A stretch of DNA of 6,662 nucleotides from Gammaproteobacteria bacterium (GTDB lineage Bacteria; Pseudomonadota; Gammaproteobacteria; DAOWEP01). The stretch is taken from assembly GCA_030638455.1 (NCBI GenBank), contig DAOWEP010000038.1:1-6662 (forward strand), read 5' to 3'. Each line of letters begins with the position of its first letter. The first letter of the stretch is position 1. Below are positions 6,053 through 6,662 of this stretch, piece after piece. A program made the translations under genes and the position numbers. The notes under the pieces were generated by a model that saw only the letters and a list, made by a program, of their open reading frames with translations, was not told the DNA's origin and did no database searches.

Positions 6053-6662
6053 TTAAGGTTTTACACCTATTGTGAAATTGGTTTGTATATCCAGCCAGAT
6101 GCCTTTGTCAGTTTTTAATTCACTGATTTCCGCCAGATGCTCTTTTCTAAATTCTGCCTGCTGTTGTGGTTCCAGTTGCTCCAGATATCTTCGTGCGCCA
6201 CTGTTCCAGACTACATCCCACCAGTTATCCGCATTATTCAGGTGGTGGCCACACTGCTTCTCTATACATTCAATATCTACTGCACCTGCCTGCTCCAGTA
6301 ATTTTTTGCATACAGCGACATCCTTCAGGCTTTCCAGGGCAGGTGACTCAATCTCAACATCAAATTGCATCATTCTTTCCCTAAATTTTTTCATTAGAGG
6401 CATAAACGCGGTTGGGCCAAAGGATGTAAAGGCCAGTTTCCCACCCGGCTTGAGTACACGCAGAAAACCTTTTAATGCTGCCAGCATGTCCGGCAAAAAG
6501 AACAGTCCGAAAGAACATGTGACATAATCAAAATAGTCAGGCTTAAACTCAAGATTGCAGGCATCCATCTCATGCAGGTCTATATTCTTCAGCTTCATCT
6601 TGTCTGCATGCACCTGCACACGGTCGAGCATTTTTTCTGCAATGTCTATGGCGTGTACACGG
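6053..6662 (-). CDS. Class I SAM-dependent methyltransferase, 5' end beyond window
   Basis: The open frame runs into the right edge. The codons from 6662 to 6632 read RVHAIDIAEK directly ahead of the first internal ATG (6631-6629), so that ATG is not the true start. About 202 residues are visible. The post-motif-I acid is seen in AIDIAEKML (aspartate that normally binds the SAM ribose). An EMDACNLEF block and DYVTCSFGLFFLPD follow, then VLKPGGKLAFTSFGP, as in the UbiE/Methyltransf_11 group. The glycine-rich motif I lies outside the window. The C-terminal half (VAVCKKLLEQAGA, ADNWWDVVWNSGARR) resembles small-molecule methyltransferases of this fold, but no substrate can be assigned. It is upstream of, and co-directional with, the nitroreductase gene. 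Confidence 0.88.
   Translation of the reverse strand, partial: RVHAIDIAEKMLDRVQVHADKMKLKNIDLHEMDACNLEFKPDYFDYVTCSFGLFFLPDMLAALKGFLRVLKPGGKLAFTSFGPTAFMPLMKKFRERMMQFDVEIESPALESLKDVAVCKKLLEQAGAVDIECIEKQCGHHLNNADNWWDVVWNSGARRYLEQLEPQQQAEFRKEHLAEISELKTDKGIWLDIQTNFTIGVKP

Noticed and set aside
6072..6527. 151-codon plus-strand open frame opposite the methyltransferase
   Set aside because: The minus strand carries clear methyltransferase motifs. The plus frame is Ser/Cys-rich shadow sequence without a domain.

Overview
The window looks like an accessory stretch of a gammaproteobacterial chromosome. The left edge carries the N-terminus of TypA/BipA, which is close to the enterobacterial protein. GC content is moderate, and most genes lie on the minus strand. 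I cannot name a genus from the sequence.

Layout, left to right. typA (minus, cut by the window edge) is divergent from a 140-residue CPBP/glutamic-type intramembrane protease that resembles the MrtJ protease of JDVT-CTERM protein-sorting systems (368-790, plus). Convergent with it is a two-gene minus-strand unit: a secreted PhnD-like solute-binding protein (3487-4347), followed after 5 bases by an 866-residue membrane hybrid sensor kinase (881-3481). No permease or ATPase accompanies the binding protein, so the pair reads best as a periplasmic sensor rather than a transporter. Next is a gene-poor stretch (4348-4678), then a membrane-anchored TPR protein (4679-5257), a RutE-type nitroreductase family protein (5403-5996) and a 5'-truncated class I SAM methyltransferase (6053 to the window edge), all minus.

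The most unusual item is in the gene-poor stretch. At 4519-4659 two gene remnants are fused almost base to base. One is the last 11 codons plus stop of a nitroreductase like the one at 5403-5996 (minus). The other is the last 35 codons plus stop of an intramembrane protease like the one at 368-790 (plus). The intact relatives of both pieces lie on either side, about 3.9 kb and 0.9 kb away, in the same relative order and strands that a tandem-duplication junction would produce. However, similarity stops at the stop codons, so a deletion scar between diverged paralogues is also possible. Either way it is a rearrangement record that ordinary gene calling would miss.

I see no tRNA, rRNA, CRISPR array, insertion sequence or integrase.
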